Shown: in pieces, positions 16,192 through 24,278 of the stretch
How positions within the stretch are numbered: the stretch's first letter is position 1
How the letters are laid out: every line of letters begins with the position of its first letter
NCBI RefSeq assembly: GCF_052156535.1
Contig: NZ_JBQKUP010000042.1
Span: forward strand, 290,215-354,214
Length of the DNA: 64,000 nucleotides
DNA from: Nitrospira_E sp052156535
Lineage (GTDB): Bacteria; Nitrospirota; Nitrospiria; Nitrospirales; UBA8639
Direction of reading: 5' to 3'
The notes under the pieces: generated by a model
Seen by the model: the letters and a program-made list of their open reading frames with translations, nothing else
The model's database searches: none
What the model was told of the DNA's origin: nothing
Made by a program: the position numbers and the translations under genes

Positions 16192-18162
16192 ATGGGTCGC
16201 CTGTTCAATCAAATGACCCGGGGGAAGAAAAAGTTGTTCGCCGTATCGGCCTTGATGGTGATGGGCTGTCTGTTGTTGTTGCCGATTTTCCTGTCAGTCA
16301 CCGCCGTAGCAGGTGGGGGTGGTGCACCGGCTGGTGGTCCTCCTGCGGATGTCGTTGCTGCGCAAAAGGCAGCAGGGGAGGAGGGAGAGGCTGAAAAAGT
16401 GGAGATGGGCCGGGACGTTTATTACAAGACCGAAGGTCCAGCCATTGGAATGCCGGCACCGGTAACGGAAGACAATGAAACTTTTTACCCTCGGTATAAC
16501 TTTGAAAGTCGTGTCCTTCTTTGGGTGGCCAACCAGCAACATCTTTATTATGGAAGTTTTGTGTTGGCGGTACCAATCTTTTGTATGTGTATCGAGTTTG
16601 CCGGGATGGTCAGTAAAGATAAAGCCATGGCCAAAAAGTATGACCAATTGGCTTATGATTTTATCAAGATCAGCCTGACAGCTTATTCCTTAACCGCCAT
16701 TCTAGGTGGGATCCTGATCTTTACCTTCCTCACGCTCTATCCGGCCTTCTTTGGTTATTTATCCAGTATTTTCCGGCCGGTCATGCACATCTATGCCTTA
16801 ACGTTCGTGGCGGAAAGTGCAACCCTCTACATTTATTATTACGGTTGGGACAAAATGCGGGAAGGTGTTCTGAAATGGGTTCATCTCAGCATGTCCGTCA
16901 TCCTGAATGTGATTGGAACGGTGCTCATGTTCCTAGCCAATTCATGGATTGCATTTATGATGTCACCGGCAGGAGTAGATGAGCAAGGACGTTATCTTGG
17001 AAATATTTGGCATGTGATCCATACGGCGCTTTGGAATCCTTTGAATGTTCATAGGATTCTCGGGAACATGGCCTTTGGTGGTGGTGTGGTGGCAGCCTAT
17101 GCAGCTTACCGTTTCCTTTCTTCAAAAACAGATGAAGAGCGGGCTCATTATGACTGGATGGGCTACATCGCAATGAGTTTAGGTGTGGCATTCCTCATCC
17201 CATTGCCCTTTGCAGGATATTGGTTGATGCGTGAGGTGTATGCCTACCGACAACAAATGGGTATTACCCTTATGGGTGGTTTGTTAGCTTGGTTGTTTAT
17301 TATCCAAGCCACCATGATCGGAATCCTCTTCCTGACCACAAATTATTACTTGTGGCAAGCCCTCGGACGGATGACCGGTGGGGAACGATTCCAGAAATAT
17401 ATTAAGTATCTCGTGTTTATTTTAGTTGTTGGTCTTCTGGTTTTCATTACGCCACATACGATCGTCATGACGCCGGCTGAATTGAAAGCTATGGGTGGTC
17501 AACAACATCCGGTTCTGGGTAATTATGGTGTCATGTCGGCAAAAAATGGCGGCATTAATGCCATTATTATGACTACCGTTTTAAGCTTTATATGGTACCA
17601 GCGAGGGAACAGAGTCCCTACGGTTAGCTGGGCCAAATTTGGCAATATTTTTATGGGATGTTTTTTCATCATAGCTCAGTTAAACAATGTTTGGTTGGCT
17701 TGCTATGGGTATTTCATTCCTGCCAACGTGCGAATTGGATTGTCGGTGCCTCAGGTGGCCGGAACATTGTCATGTCTGTTGTTAATGACGCCACTGAATC
17801 TTGCGATGTTGAAAAACGGAAGACAGCTGGGACCGATTAGATGGGGTCAAATTCCCCCACGTTCCCAATATGCCATCATCATGTTGGCCACAGCATTCAC
17901 ATGGATGATGGGATTAATGGGCTATATCCGTTCTTCAGTGAGATTGTTCTGGCACGTCAACGAGGTCATGCGGGATAACTCTCCCTGGGCTTATACCCAT
18001 ACAATCGGGTTTGCGGCCAACGTCATTTCGTTTAACGTATTATTTTTCTGGATCAGTATTATGTTCGTCTTTTGGTTAGGAACCCTTGGTGCGAAAAAAG
18101 TACCGGTTCCTTCGCCGGCAGGGCAGCCAGTTCCATCTCCTCAGTCTGCAACTGGTCATTAA
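16192..18162 (+). CDS. Cytochrome bd-like oxidase, large subunit, paralogue B
   Basis: 656 aa. N-terminal membrane anchor or signal (about 14-40), a Gly/Ala/Pro-rich linker, then about 14 helices with distant similarity to cytochrome bd subunit I. Candidate ligands conserved with paralogue A are His117 (ANQQH), His274 and His277 (IWHVIH), His287 (NPLNVHR), His422 (TPHT) and His439 (QQHP). ANSWIAFMMSPAG resembles the bd ANGWMQNPVG region. Nitrospira proteins of this type are considered putative oxygen-reducing terminal oxidases that may take electrons from cytochrome c. Here the gene is followed by two membrane-anchored cytochromes c and a cytochrome c/NxrC fusion, strengthening that idea. The ribosome-binding site is AAGGAGG. 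The catalytic centre and donor remain inference. Confidence 0.8.
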   Translation: MGRLFNQMTRGKKKLFAVSALMVMGCLLLLPIFLSVTAVAGGGGAPAGGPPADVVAAQKAAGEEGEAEKVEMGRDVYYKTEGPAIGMPAPVTEDNETFYPRYNFESRVLLWVANQQHLYYGSFVLAVPIFCMCIEFAGMVSKDKAMAKKYDQLAYDFIKISLTAYSLTAILGGILIFTFLTLYPAFFGYLSSIFRPVMHIYALTFVAESATLYIYYYGWDKMREGVLKWVHLSMSVILNVIGTVLMFLANSWIAFMMSPAGVDEQGRYLGNIWHVIHTALWNPLNVHRILGNMAFGGGVVAAYAAYRFLSSKTDEERAHYDWMGYIAMSLGVAFLIPLPFAGYWLMREVYAYRQQMGITLMGGLLAWLFIIQATMIGILFLTTNYYLWQALGRMTGGERFQKYIKYLVFILVVGLLVFITPHTIVMTPAELKAMGGQQHPVLGNYGVMSAKNGGINAIIMTTVLSFIWYQRGNRVPTVSWAKFGNIFMGCFFIIAQLNNVWLACYGYFIPANVRIGLSVPQVAGTLSCLLLMTPLNLAMLKNGRQLGPIRWGQIPPRSQYAIIMLATAFTWMMGLMGYIRSSVRLFWHVNEVMRDNSPWAYTHTIGFAANVISFNVLFFWISIMFVFWLGTLGAKKVPVPSPAGQPVPSPQSATGH

Positions 18163-18188
18163 CGAAAAATACAATTACAAACAATCGT

Positions 18189-18209
18189 GGGGCTGCAATA
18201 GGCAGCCCC
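18189..18209 (+). other. GC-rich hairpin between oxidase and cytochrome c genes
   Basis: GGGGCTGC (18189-18196) pairs perfectly with GCAGCCCC (18202-18209), loop AATAG, ending seven bases before the GGAGG of the next gene. There is no T-run, so it is probably a 3' stabiliser or partial attenuator within the operon. Confidence 0.55.
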
Positions 18210-18228
18210 CAAGTTGGAGGATTGCACT

Positions 18229-19542
18229 GTGGTTGAGTTATTGGGACGGGCAATAGAAATGGGTTGGCCAGTATTGCTCATGCTGGTTGGGCTGTTGCTG
18301 TATTTCCAGGCATCTATTTCGGACCCGGTAAAAAAGAAACGGGCGAGCTTCCAGACGTTAATTGGAATTTTCTGTGCATTTTTGGCCTTTATCGCCATTT
18401 CCAATTACGTAGATAACTTTGAAGGGAACAGCGGTTTATTGCCGGTTTCTCTGGTCATGATTACCATTATGACTTTCGTTATGGGGCTTTACTTTCCCAA
18501 CATCAGTGCACTGATGAAAATTGGCGGATTCATGTTTTTTGTAGCTGCCGCGCTTTCCGGTTATGGAAATTGGCTTCCTCAAGTCGAAGGAGGGTTTCCT
18601 CCTCCTGTCGTGAAGTTGGACTTCCAAAGCATGTCATCGCAACAATTGGGTGATGAGGGAGAGAAAATCATTTTCGGTGGAATTGGTCAAAGCAAAACAC
18701 AAGGGGCCATCGGCAAGGGCCAATGCCCATTATGCCATGGATTCCAACAGGGCTTTTTAAGTGAGCGTGCACCGAATCTCTATGGAATCCCGGATAGATC
18801 AACTGAGCGATTAAAAGAGCCAAATTATCACATGAACAATGCGGCCGCTCGAACTACAGAGCAAAAGGAATCCTTTGAAGGATCCGGCACGGCAACAAAT
18901 GCTCAAGAATATATCGCCGAGTCACATGCATGTCCAAGTTGTTTTGTGGTGACTGGATTTGGTGTGAAGGGTTCGAATGACACCGTAAGCCCCATGCCGA
19001 AGATTCACAAACCACCGATATCTTTGACTTTGGGAGAATTGGCCGCTGTGGATACCTGGATGTATACGCGGGAAGGAAAAGAAGCCCCATCGTATGATGA
19101 AATCGTCGCCTCATATGAAAAATTTATTCCGGAAGCAGATCGTCCCGCTGCAGGTGGTGAAGAAGAAGCTGGAGCTGGTGGTGGAAATCTTTTAGCAGAC
19201 GGAAGCGAGCCATACGACAAACTCTTTATGAAAGCCGGTTGTCCGGCCTGTCATACAATCCCAGGAATTGAAGGTGCCACGGGAAAAGTTGGTCCTCTCC
19301 TCATGGAGGGGTCGAATGCCCCAAATCGGCTTAAAGATCCAGGTTATCAGGGTAAAGCCAAATCGCCGAAGGAGTACATTACTGAGTCGATATTGAACCC
19401 AAGTGCCTATGTCGTGAAGGATTTTCCCGACAATCAAATGCCCAAGGATTTTGGCGTAAGGTTGACAGGCGGGGCTCTCAGTAAAATGGTTGATTACTTG
19501 GCTCAATTAAAAGAAGGCCAACCTTTACCTCCAAAAGAATAA
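18229..19542 (+). CDS. Membrane-anchored diheme cytochrome c of the bd-like oxidase cluster
   Basis: About 437 aa. Four N-terminal hydrophobic helices (about 10-120) anchor two cytochrome c domains, with heme motifs CPLCH (about residue 166) and CPACH (about 338), separated by an Ala/Gly/Glu-rich linker. Each domain has a later Met-Pro element (SPMPK; DNQMPKDFG) that could supply the distal ligand. The first domain also holds CPSCF where the second reads NPSAY. It is not a heme motif (no His), so it may be an extra disulfide or remnant. The frame can start at a TTG (18214), but its GGAGG is the ribosome-binding site for the GTG at 18229, spaced eight bases. Likely role: electron donor arm to the oxidase. 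Confidence 0.8.
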   Translation: MVELLGRAIEMGWPVLLMLVGLLLYFQASISDPVKKKRASFQTLIGIFCAFLAFIAISNYVDNFEGNSGLLPVSLVMITIMTFVMGLYFPNISALMKIGGFMFFVAAALSGYGNWLPQVEGGFPPPVVKLDFQSMSSQQLGDEGEKIIFGGIGQSKTQGAIGKGQCPLCHGFQQGFLSERAPNLYGIPDRSTERLKEPNYHMNNAAARTTEQKESFEGSGTATNAQEYIAESHACPSCFVVTGFGVKGSNDTVSPMPKIHKPPISLTLGELAAVDTWMYTREGKEAPSYDEIVASYEKFIPEADRPAAGGEEEAGAGGGNLLADGSEPYDKLFMKAGCPACHTIPGIEGATGKVGPLLMEGSNAPNRLKDPGYQGKAKSPKEYITESILNPSAYVVKDFPDNQMPKDFGVRLTGGALSKMVDYLAQLKEGQPLPPKE

Positions 19543-19587
19543 GGAATATTAATTTAGGGGATAACCCTTTATAAGGAGTAAGGAAGA

Positions 19588-20556
19588 ATGACGTGGCTTA
19601 AACTAGTTGAAGGCTACATGCCGATGCAGATGATTACAGAGTTGGCTATCTGCATCCTTGTGTTTTCTATTATTAACTATTCTCTTAAAAGAGCGGGCAT
19701 GGGTTTGCCCAAGTTTTGGGCAGGAATCTTTGTCTGGTGTTTTGTGAATTTGTTCTATCTGAAGTATCGAATCTATCCGCCCATTCCCTTTAGTGTGAGG
19801 GCCATTTATGGGACCGTTGCTGCTTGCGGTATTTTTATGTGGGTTTCGGGATCGCAGCAGGAGTGGGAAGAATTTAAACGTCCCATCATAAATGTTTTGG
19901 ATGCAAAAACCGGAATGACTAAGTTCATTCGAACAGCCTTATTGATTTTATTGCCAATCGGGCTTTGGGGATTTGCTTACAGTTCTTTCCTTCCCAGCTT
20001 TGATGAACCCATTGAATTGAGGACCGTGCATCCGGCCCCACCGGCCACAACTAAGGTGCATGGGAAAACGTATGTATTACAAACTGCCGCGAATCCCTAT
20101 CGTATTAATCCAGAGGGTAAATACGATCAGGCATACAGTAACGCTCATATCGTAAGTCAGGATATGGGTCGTTTAATGAAAGATGTGAAAAATCCGGAAG
20201 ATAACCCCTGGGATCCCAATGCTAAAGGTTATATTAAACATGTTCGGGAAGGGGGAGAGATCTTTTTCCAAAATTGCCATTTCTGTCATGGGGATAATTT
20301 GAACGGTCGCGGCCTCTGGGCGTTTGCCTTTAATCCAATTCCTGCCAATTTTACCGATGCAGGAACCATCGCACAGCTCCAAGAAACTTTTGTGTTCTGG
20401 CGAGTAGCTAAAGGTGGAATTGGTCTGCCAGGTGAAGGTTTCCCCTGGGCATCCGTCATGCCACCGTGGGAACAGCATTTAACGGTTGACGAAATTTGGA
20501 AAGTCATCATGTTTGAATACTGGCACACCGGGTATTACCCGCGGACTTGGGAATAA
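19588..20556 (+). CDS. Membrane-anchored monoheme cytochrome c
   Basis: 322 aa. Four N-terminal helices (about 15-35, 42-60, 68-86, 115-135) precede a cytochrome c domain with heme motif CHFCH (residues 230-234) and a MPPWEQHLT segment near the C-terminus as the likely Met ligand loop. Two overlapping Shine-Dalgarno-like runs (AAGGAG, AAGGAAG) precede the ATG. It sits between the diheme cytochrome and the cytochrome/NxrC-like fusion, so all three probably form an electron-transfer complex with the oxidase at 16192 (inference). The topology places the heme domain in the periplasm. Confidence 0.78.
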   Translation: MTWLKLVEGYMPMQMITELAICILVFSIINYSLKRAGMGLPKFWAGIFVWCFVNLFYLKYRIYPPIPFSVRAIYGTVAACGIFMWVSGSQQEWEEFKRPIINVLDAKTGMTKFIRTALLILLPIGLWGFAYSSFLPSFDEPIELRTVHPAPPATTKVHGKTYVLQTAANPYRINPEGKYDQAYSNAHIVSQDMGRLMKDVKNPEDNPWDPNAKGYIKHVREGGEIFFQNCHFCHGDNLNGRGLWAFAFNPIPANFTDAGTIAQLQETFVFWRVAKGGIGLPGEGFPWASVMPPWEQHLTVDEIWKVIMFEYWHTGYYPRTWE

Positions 20557-20569
20557 GGGGGACGCGGAC

Positions 20570-22441
20570 ATGAATGAAATTCAATTCGATACTGGACACT
20601 TTGAAAAGAGGATGGTCATGAACGAAACGACTACAGCCGGATATGGTAGGCGTGGCCTTGGAGCCTGGCTTCTCAGTTGCGGTCTCCTTTTGGGAGGATT
20701 AGGCTTTGCTACCACGTCCCACGCGGAAATGGCGGAAGGATTTGCCGAAGGGAGTCGGCCGGCTCCCCCACCTGCTGAACAAGTTGAGGCAGGGAAGCGA
20801 GTGTATTTCACCAAATGTGTCTGGTGCCATGGCGTTAACGGAGCAGGGGACGGGCCAGGAGCAGACCGTTTATGGCCGCGTCCGCGTAATTTTAATTCCG
20901 GGACATTTAAGATCCGCCATACGGCAAGCGGTGAATTGCCCCTCATCGACGTGGATTTATTTCAAACCGTGACTCATGGTTTGCCGGGATCCGCGATGCC
21001 CTCATGGGAAGGTATTTTGACTGAAGACCAACGCAGGGATGTCTTAGCCTTTGTCACCACCGAATTGGTCAAGGACCGGAGTTGGCAAGATACCGAATTT
21101 GAAGAATTTCATGTGTTACAATTGGATAAAATTGAACCCGTTCCTCCTACGGCAGAATCGGTGAAGCGTGGGTCCGAGCTTGTGAAGGAAATGAAGTGCA
21201 TCGAATGCCATGGGTTGGAGGGACGTGGAGACGGGAATGCGTTCAACCTCAAGGATGACTGGGGTTTTTCCATTCAACCTGCCGACTGGCATAAGTGTTG
21301 GAATTTCAGAGGTAGCCGACAGGATGCCTATAATGTGAAGAATATTTTTAGAACTTTTTCAACAGGGGTGAGTGGAACACCCATGCCTTCGTTTGCGGAT
21401 AATACTACAGTCGAGGATCGGTGGCACATTGCAAATTATGTAAACCATCTCTGTGAAAGGGATAAGGATGTAGATATTGCCGGCGGTAATGTGACGGATG
21501 AAATCGCGGCCGCATTAGTTGCAGCCAAACCTAGGGGAATTGATCCTTTAACGGATAAGCCAAAAGTCGATTTCGTTGTTCCTTCAAAGTTCGTTGAAGG
21601 AGAGTTGCCTGCTGACGAGCACGACGAACGGTGGAACCTGGTTGATCGACGGATTGTGGCAATGGGTGGACAGATCACTCATAAGCCACGAAACTTTGTA
21701 ACCAGAATTGACGATGTCTGGATTCAGTCCCTTTACAACGAAACCCATATTTCGTTTATGTTCAGGTGGGATGATCGTACAAAGAGTGTGCAGGAAGACG
21801 AGGTAGACTGGGAACCCTACGAGGTAAATCTTGGTGATTATGGAATAGAGGAGCAACCTCCTGGAGGTTCGAAGTTTGCTGATGATCCTGAACATCCTGA
21901 ATCCATTGCTGCGAAACAAACGGCCTATCAGGTGTTTAATGATGGGCTTGCCTTCCAGTTTCCTATTAAATGGCAGGAATTGCCTGCTCCACGAAAACCA
22001 AGATATTTCTGGGGCGATGAGGGATTTCCCGTTGATATTACTAAATGGACGGCTGACGGCGAACTGAAAGCCTACCAAGGGACGGGGTGGGATATAGATT
22101 TTGATGATCGTGACGATTTCACCGAACAATTAAAAACGGTGAAAGCCGAGTGGAAGGATGGAAGATGGACTGTTATCGTGACCCGACCACTCAAAGGTGA
22201 CTACGAAGAAGATGCCTACATTGAATTGGGAAAATATATTCCTATTAATTTCTTTGTTTGGGATGGGCACAATGGGGACGTAGGCCGAAAGATGGCAGTT
22301 TCCGCTTTCTATTATCTGGTGTTAGAGCCACCTATTGAAAAGGAAACATATATTTACCCAACGCTGGCCGCCATCGGGTTGGTCCTTGTGGAAGGGTGGA
22401 TTTTGACCCGGCGTGCCAATAGGCGTAAGGGTAAAGTCTAA
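20570..22441 (+). CDS. Diheme cytochrome c fused to an NxrC / ethylbenzene-dehydrogenase-gamma-like domain
   Basis: About 623 aa. After a signal peptide (the ATG at 20618 starts MNETTTAGYGRRG and a hydrophobic core) come two cytochrome c domains, heme motifs CVWCH (about residue 83) and CIECH (about 210), with a MPSWEG and a MPSFAD loop. They are followed by an EB_dh-type beta-sandwich (about 320-590) and a C-terminal transmembrane helix (about 598-615). The same fold binds heme b in NxrC and EbdC, but the usual Met in the CMGQ position reads FWGDEG here, so heme b may be absent. Both ATG 20570 (GGGGGA seven bases ahead) and ATG 20618 (AAGAGGA five bases ahead) are plausible starts. It closes the oxidase cluster before a strong terminator. 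Confidence 0.78.
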   Translation: MNEIQFDTGHFEKRMVMNETTTAGYGRRGLGAWLLSCGLLLGGLGFATTSHAEMAEGFAEGSRPAPPPAEQVEAGKRVYFTKCVWCHGVNGAGDGPGADRLWPRPRNFNSGTFKIRHTASGELPLIDVDLFQTVTHGLPGSAMPSWEGILTEDQRRDVLAFVTTELVKDRSWQDTEFEEFHVLQLDKIEPVPPTAESVKRGSELVKEMKCIECHGLEGRGDGNAFNLKDDWGFSIQPADWHKCWNFRGSRQDAYNVKNIFRTFSTGVSGTPMPSFADNTTVEDRWHIANYVNHLCERDKDVDIAGGNVTDEIAAALVAAKPRGIDPLTDKPKVDFVVPSKFVEGELPADEHDERWNLVDRRIVAMGGQITHKPRNFVTRIDDVWIQSLYNETHISFMFRWDDRTKSVQEDEVDWEPYEVNLGDYGIEEQPPGGSKFADDPEHPESIAAKQTAYQVFNDGLAFQFPIKWQELPAPRKPRYFWGDEGFPVDITKWTADGELKAYQGTGWDIDFDDRDDFTEQLKTVKAEWKDGRWTVIVTRPLKGDYEEDAYIELGKYIPINFFVWDGHNGDVGRKMAVSAFYYLVLEPPIEKETYIYPTLAAIGLVLVEGWILTRRANRRKGKV

Positions 22442-22476
22442 CAATGTTGTAAACCTCGGAATACTCCGAAAAAGTG

Positions 22477-22505
22477 AAGGGGGTGGGCAACCACCCCCTT
22501 TTTTT
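22477..22505 (+). terminator. Intrinsic terminator of the bd-like oxidase / cytochrome c cluster
   Basis: AAGGGGGTGG (22477-22486), loop GCAA, CCACCCCCTT (22491-22500), then TTTTT. A perfect 10-bp GC-rich stem with a tetraloop and U-tract marks the end of the operon that begins with the miniproteins. Confidence 0.93.
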
Positions 22506-23126
22506 ATGACCAATACAAAAAAAATTACAAACATGTCCGCAGTGATCCTCGCTGGCGGGAAAAGCCGGAGGATGGGAAAGGATAAACGAACCCTCGAATG
22601 GGGAGGAACTACATTTCTTGATAAAGTTTGTCTTACCATAGGGGAATTATTTGATGAAATAATAATGGTGACCGCAATAGAAGATTATCCTTGCGGGCAT
22701 CTTCCTGTTCGTTTAGTGACTGACACCATTCCTCAAAAAGGCTCATTAGGTGGAATATTCACGGGGATTAATGAAGCCTCTTTTTCCTCCGTTTTTGTTG
22801 TGGCTTGCGATATGCCATTTTTAAATCCTTTTGTTATTTCAAGGCTTTGCTCTCTGCCTGAAAATGATGTGGTAATGCCCAAGCTTTCGTCAGGATATCA
22901 GCCTCTTCACGCACGATATTCCAAACGATGCTCCCTCATAATGGAGAAGATGATTCAGGAGGGGAATCTTCGAATTCAAAGTCTGATTCAGGATCCATCT
23001 CTCTCCATTCAAATTGTTGAGGAAGCTCTATTCCATGACATTGATCCGCATGGGTATTCTTTTTTGAATATCAATACACCCGCTGATTATGAATTTGCCA
23101 GAAAAGCTGGTCCTCATCTGAAGTAA
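22506..23126 (+). CDS. mobA: Molybdenum cofactor guanylyltransferase MobA
   Basis: About 206 aa. Transfers GMP from GTP to molybdopterin to make the guanine dinucleotide used by DMSO-reductase-family enzymes such as nitrite oxidoreductase. Seen: the N-terminal nucleotide-binding signature SAVILAGGKSRRMGKDK, the GSLGGIFTGI loop and the CDMPFLNP metal-binding motif. Starts in the frame include the ATG at 22506, immediately after the terminator U-tract, and the ATG at 22533 directly before the conserved domain; 22533 may be the true one. No good Shine-Dalgarno is visible for either. Expression probably relies on readthrough or a weak promoter. Its product would serve the molybdoenzyme implied by the NxrC-like and TorD genes nearby. 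Confidence 0.85.
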   Translation: MTNTKKITNMSAVILAGGKSRRMGKDKRTLEWGGTTFLDKVCLTIGELFDEIIMVTAIEDYPCGHLPVRLVTDTIPQKGSLGGIFTGINEASFSSVFVVACDMPFLNPFVISRLCSLPENDVVMPKLSSGYQPLHARYSKRCSLIMEKMIQEGNLRIQSLIQDPSLSIQIVEEALFHDIDPHGYSFLNINTPADYEFARKAGPHLK

Positions 23127-23130
23127 TGGT

Positions 23131-24210
23131 ATGTCCCTTCCACCTCACAATTTATTGATTGTCCATCCTGGCGCATTAGGGGATGGGTTGTTGGCTCTGC
23201 CCGCTATTCGGGTATTGAAGGCTAAGTTTCCCGGGCACCGTCTGATTTGGTTTGGACATAAGGAATTAGGTGATGTGTTCGTGGATGCGCAGGAAGTTCA
23301 TCAGTCCTATTCTTTTGATAGGCTGGAGTTTTTGACATATCGTGGGACTAAGGATTCCCCTCAGGAAAAATTCCTGTCGGTTATCCGCCGTGGCGAAAGA
23401 GCCATAGGTTGGTTGGAGGACACAGATAGAATCTGGCAAGGTTGGTTTAAGGCTGCCGGAATTCAAGATTGCATTTTTCGCTCACCTCATGACAGAACCT
23501 TGCGTAATCATCATATGGTTGATCGATATGTGGAAATACTCCAACCGTGGGTTCAGACGACACAGTTCCTGCGTGACATAGAAATAACCAGGAGTCTTAC
23601 AGGTCCTCTTGTTTCCCCCAAATCACGTTCGGGGAGAATTGCTTATCCCATCAAGGAGCCACTTATCCTTCTCCATGCTGGAAGTGGCAGTCGATACAAA
23701 TGTGCCTCTCCGGTATTATGGGCGAGTATTGTCAAGGGCCTGATGATGGCGAACCCAAAATGGAAAATATGTCTTGTAGGAGGACCTGCAGATAATGACT
23801 CGCTTCGATATGTGCAAGGCCTACTGATTAACCTTGAATATGCCATTCTGACAGGAATGGATCTGCTTCAGATTGGGCAATATTTACAACATGCCAAATT
23901 GTTTATTGGTCATGATTCCGGTTTGTCGCATTTTGCTGCAAGTTTTGGCGTGCCTTCGGTGTTGTTGTTTGGTCCCACTGACCCTGGAAAATGGGCGCCG
24001 CGGGGAAATCATGTAGCCGTAATACGAAAATTCTGTCATTGCTTAGGGAAGGCGGCCATTGCGCATTGTACGGATATGCCGTGTCTTTCTTTTTCCAAAG
24101 GTGAAGTCCTCGCAACTGTTGAAGACGTGTTAAGTGGAGTAAAAGCGTTCGTGGCCAGCCCGAGCTTCGAGTGTATTGATGAACCTTGCACGGTGCCTTG
24201 CCTTGGCTAG
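23131..24210 (+). CDS. Family-9 glycosyltransferase (heptosyltransferase-like)
   Basis: 359 aa, GT9 architecture: N-terminal IVHPGALGDGLLALPAIRVLK, and in the C-terminal nucleotide-sugar-binding half LLHAGSGSRYK (about 180), CLVGGPADN, GHDSGLSHFAASFGVPSVLLFGPTDP and the WAPRG loop. Members transfer heptose or related sugars to lipopolysaccharide core. It starts four bases after mobA. The C-terminal tail contains several Cys residues. The acceptor is unknown, but kdsD and an O-antigen ligase-like gene are in the same window. Confidence 0.82.
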   Translation: MSLPPHNLLIVHPGALGDGLLALPAIRVLKAKFPGHRLIWFGHKELGDVFVDAQEVHQSYSFDRLEFLTYRGTKDSPQEKFLSVIRRGERAIGWLEDTDRIWQGWFKAAGIQDCIFRSPHDRTLRNHHMVDRYVEILQPWVQTTQFLRDIEITRSLTGPLVSPKSRSGRIAYPIKEPLILLHAGSGSRYKCASPVLWASIVKGLMMANPKWKICLVGGPADNDSLRYVQGLLINLEYAILTGMDLLQIGQYLQHAKLFIGHDSGLSHFAASFGVPSVLLFGPTDPGKWAPRGNHVAVIRKFCHCLGKAAIAHCTDMPCLSFSKGEVLATVEDVLSGVKAFVASPSFECIDEPCTVPCLG

Positions 24211-24278
24211 AATGCTGTGGTACATTCGCCGCGGCTATTAAAAAACCCATATATTCTGCGTAGATAGGATGTTTCGCC

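Noticed and set aside
22322..22639. 105-aa minus-strand open frame across the oxidase-operon terminator
   Set aside because: It covers the terminator hairpin and the ends of two well-supported plus-strand genes.
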